Positions 63,616 to 64,000 of a stretch of DNA of 64,000 bases are shown piece by piece. The notes under the pieces are model-generated. The model was given only the letters and a program-made list of their open reading frames with translations. It did not search any database and was not told the origin of the DNA. Within the stretch, counting starts at the first letter, position 1. Each line of letters opens with the position of its first letter. Made by a program: the position numbers and the translations under genes. This stretch comes from Alphaproteobacteria bacterium UBA3612 (GTDB lineage: Bacteria > Pseudomonadota > Alphaproteobacteria > Sphingomonadales > Sphingomonadaceae): NCBI GenBank assembly GCA_002375465.1, contig DFLT01000005.1, positions 62,001 to 126,000 on the forward strand, written 5' to 3'.

Positions 63616-64000
63616 CTATGCGCCAACCGGCGCATTTTCAGGCTCCGTCGTCGAATCCTTCCGAAGGATTCTGACGGCCTCCGCGACGGTGGTGCGGCCT
63701 TCCATGACAAGCCGCCGGGCAGAGGATGACAGGTTCGGCATTCGGGAAAAGACATGGCGCGCAATGACACCTTCATCAGCGCCCGCAAGCATCAGATCGC
63801 GCAGGGATTGGTCGACGCGGATCATCTCGAAAATGCCGACGCGCCCGCGAAAGCCGCTGCCGCCGCACTGATTGCAGCCCTTCGCGACATAGATGGTCGT
63901 CTCCGTGTCGAGGCCGAGCGGGGCCGCCTCTGCCGCGCTGGCCGAATGCGGCTGCGCGCAGGCCTGGCAAAGCGCGCGAACCAGCCGCTGCGCCATTACC
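63616..64000 (-). CDS. gspE: Type II secretion ATPase E, C-terminal part (runs off the window)
   Basis: Hexameric motor ATPase of the T2SS; only its last about 128 codons are present. The frame is open to the window end. AQRLVRALCQAC and CNQCGGSGFRGRVGIFEM are the tetracysteine zinc region of GspE, followed by the C-terminal domain. The main Walker motifs lie outside the window. Confidence 0.93.
   Translation of the reverse strand, partial: VMAQRLVRALCQACAQPHSASAAEAAPLGLDTETTIYVAKGCNQCGGSGFRGRVGIFEMIRVDQSLRDLMLAGADEGVIARHVFSRMPNLSSSARRLVMEGRTTVAEAVRILRKDSTTEPENAPVGA

Overview
The window is high-GC, densely coded chromosomal DNA from an alphaproteobacterium, most probably of the order Sphingomonadales. 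Supporting signs are 5-aminolevulinate synthase (the C4 haem route), ChpT of the CtrA phosphorelay, RpoH with its QKKLFFNLR box, glyA-nrdR and rpiB-glyA neighbours, a PEP-CTERM protein, frequent GTG and TTG starts, and operons held together by 4-nt ATGA-type overlaps. The genus cannot be fixed from the sequence alone. I see no insertion sequence, prophage, CRISPR array, rRNA or tRNA; this looks like stable core genome.

Layout. 1-10 kb: the 5' part of ileS, a DUF924 gene, then an envelope-quality block on the minus strand (Do-family protease, DUF2065, hflC, hflK), with mrp and a CoA-binding protein divergent from it; rpoH and an RluD-type pseudouridine synthase follow. 9.7-12.9 kb: JAMM peptidase, cold-shock protein, chpT, a CaiB-type CoA-transferase with a damaged-looking 5' end, and a glycine-zipper protein. 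12.9-19.4 kb: tamB-tamA. 19.6-24.1 kb: methylmalonyl-CoA mutase, a cytochrome P450 and a PEP-CTERM protein. 24.3-31 kb: an RND pump (adaptor and permease), a DUF2946-like protein, a Met/His-rich outer-membrane barrel and a sterol-desaturase-family enzyme. 31-35 kb: CPBP protease, membrane-anchored EEP phosphatase, an unknown small gene, and metZ behind a strikingly structured leader. 35-46.6 kb: fused MFS/spermidine synthase-like protein, hemB, murI, 3-hydroxyisobutyryl-CoA hydrolase, hemA, a PLD-like protein, then rpiB-glyA-nrdR-trmJ and rpsD. 46.6-50.3 kb: a coupled pair made of a membrane protein and an orphan prolyl-oligopeptidase propeller, then leuA with a leucine-rich leader peptide. 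50.4-57.7 kb: a BLUF photoreceptor, acyl-CoA thioesterase II, methylmalonyl-CoA epimerase, two PaaI-type thioesterases, sufE, a sigma-54 phage-shock operon with divergent pspF, and an Fe/Mn superoxide dismutase. 57.9-64 kb: a small exported helical-repeat protein convergent with a type II secretion operon (gspE-F-G-H-I-J-L-M-N) in which gspK is absent.

Themes. Envelope stress is heavily represented (DegP-like protease, HflKC, RpoH, Psp system, TamAB). Propionate and branched-chain catabolism is spread over the window (mutase, epimerase, HIBYL-CoA hydrolase), and both first haem enzymes are present. The most unusual items are regulatory or structural: the leuA leader with a possibly leaderless Leu-rich peptide and an occluded ribosome-binding site; the nested inverted repeats before metZ; three PspB-like proteins in one psp operon; a propeller-only S9A relative coupled to a membrane protein; a T2SS operon without gspK; and a perfect 17-bp inverted repeat inside the end of gspN.
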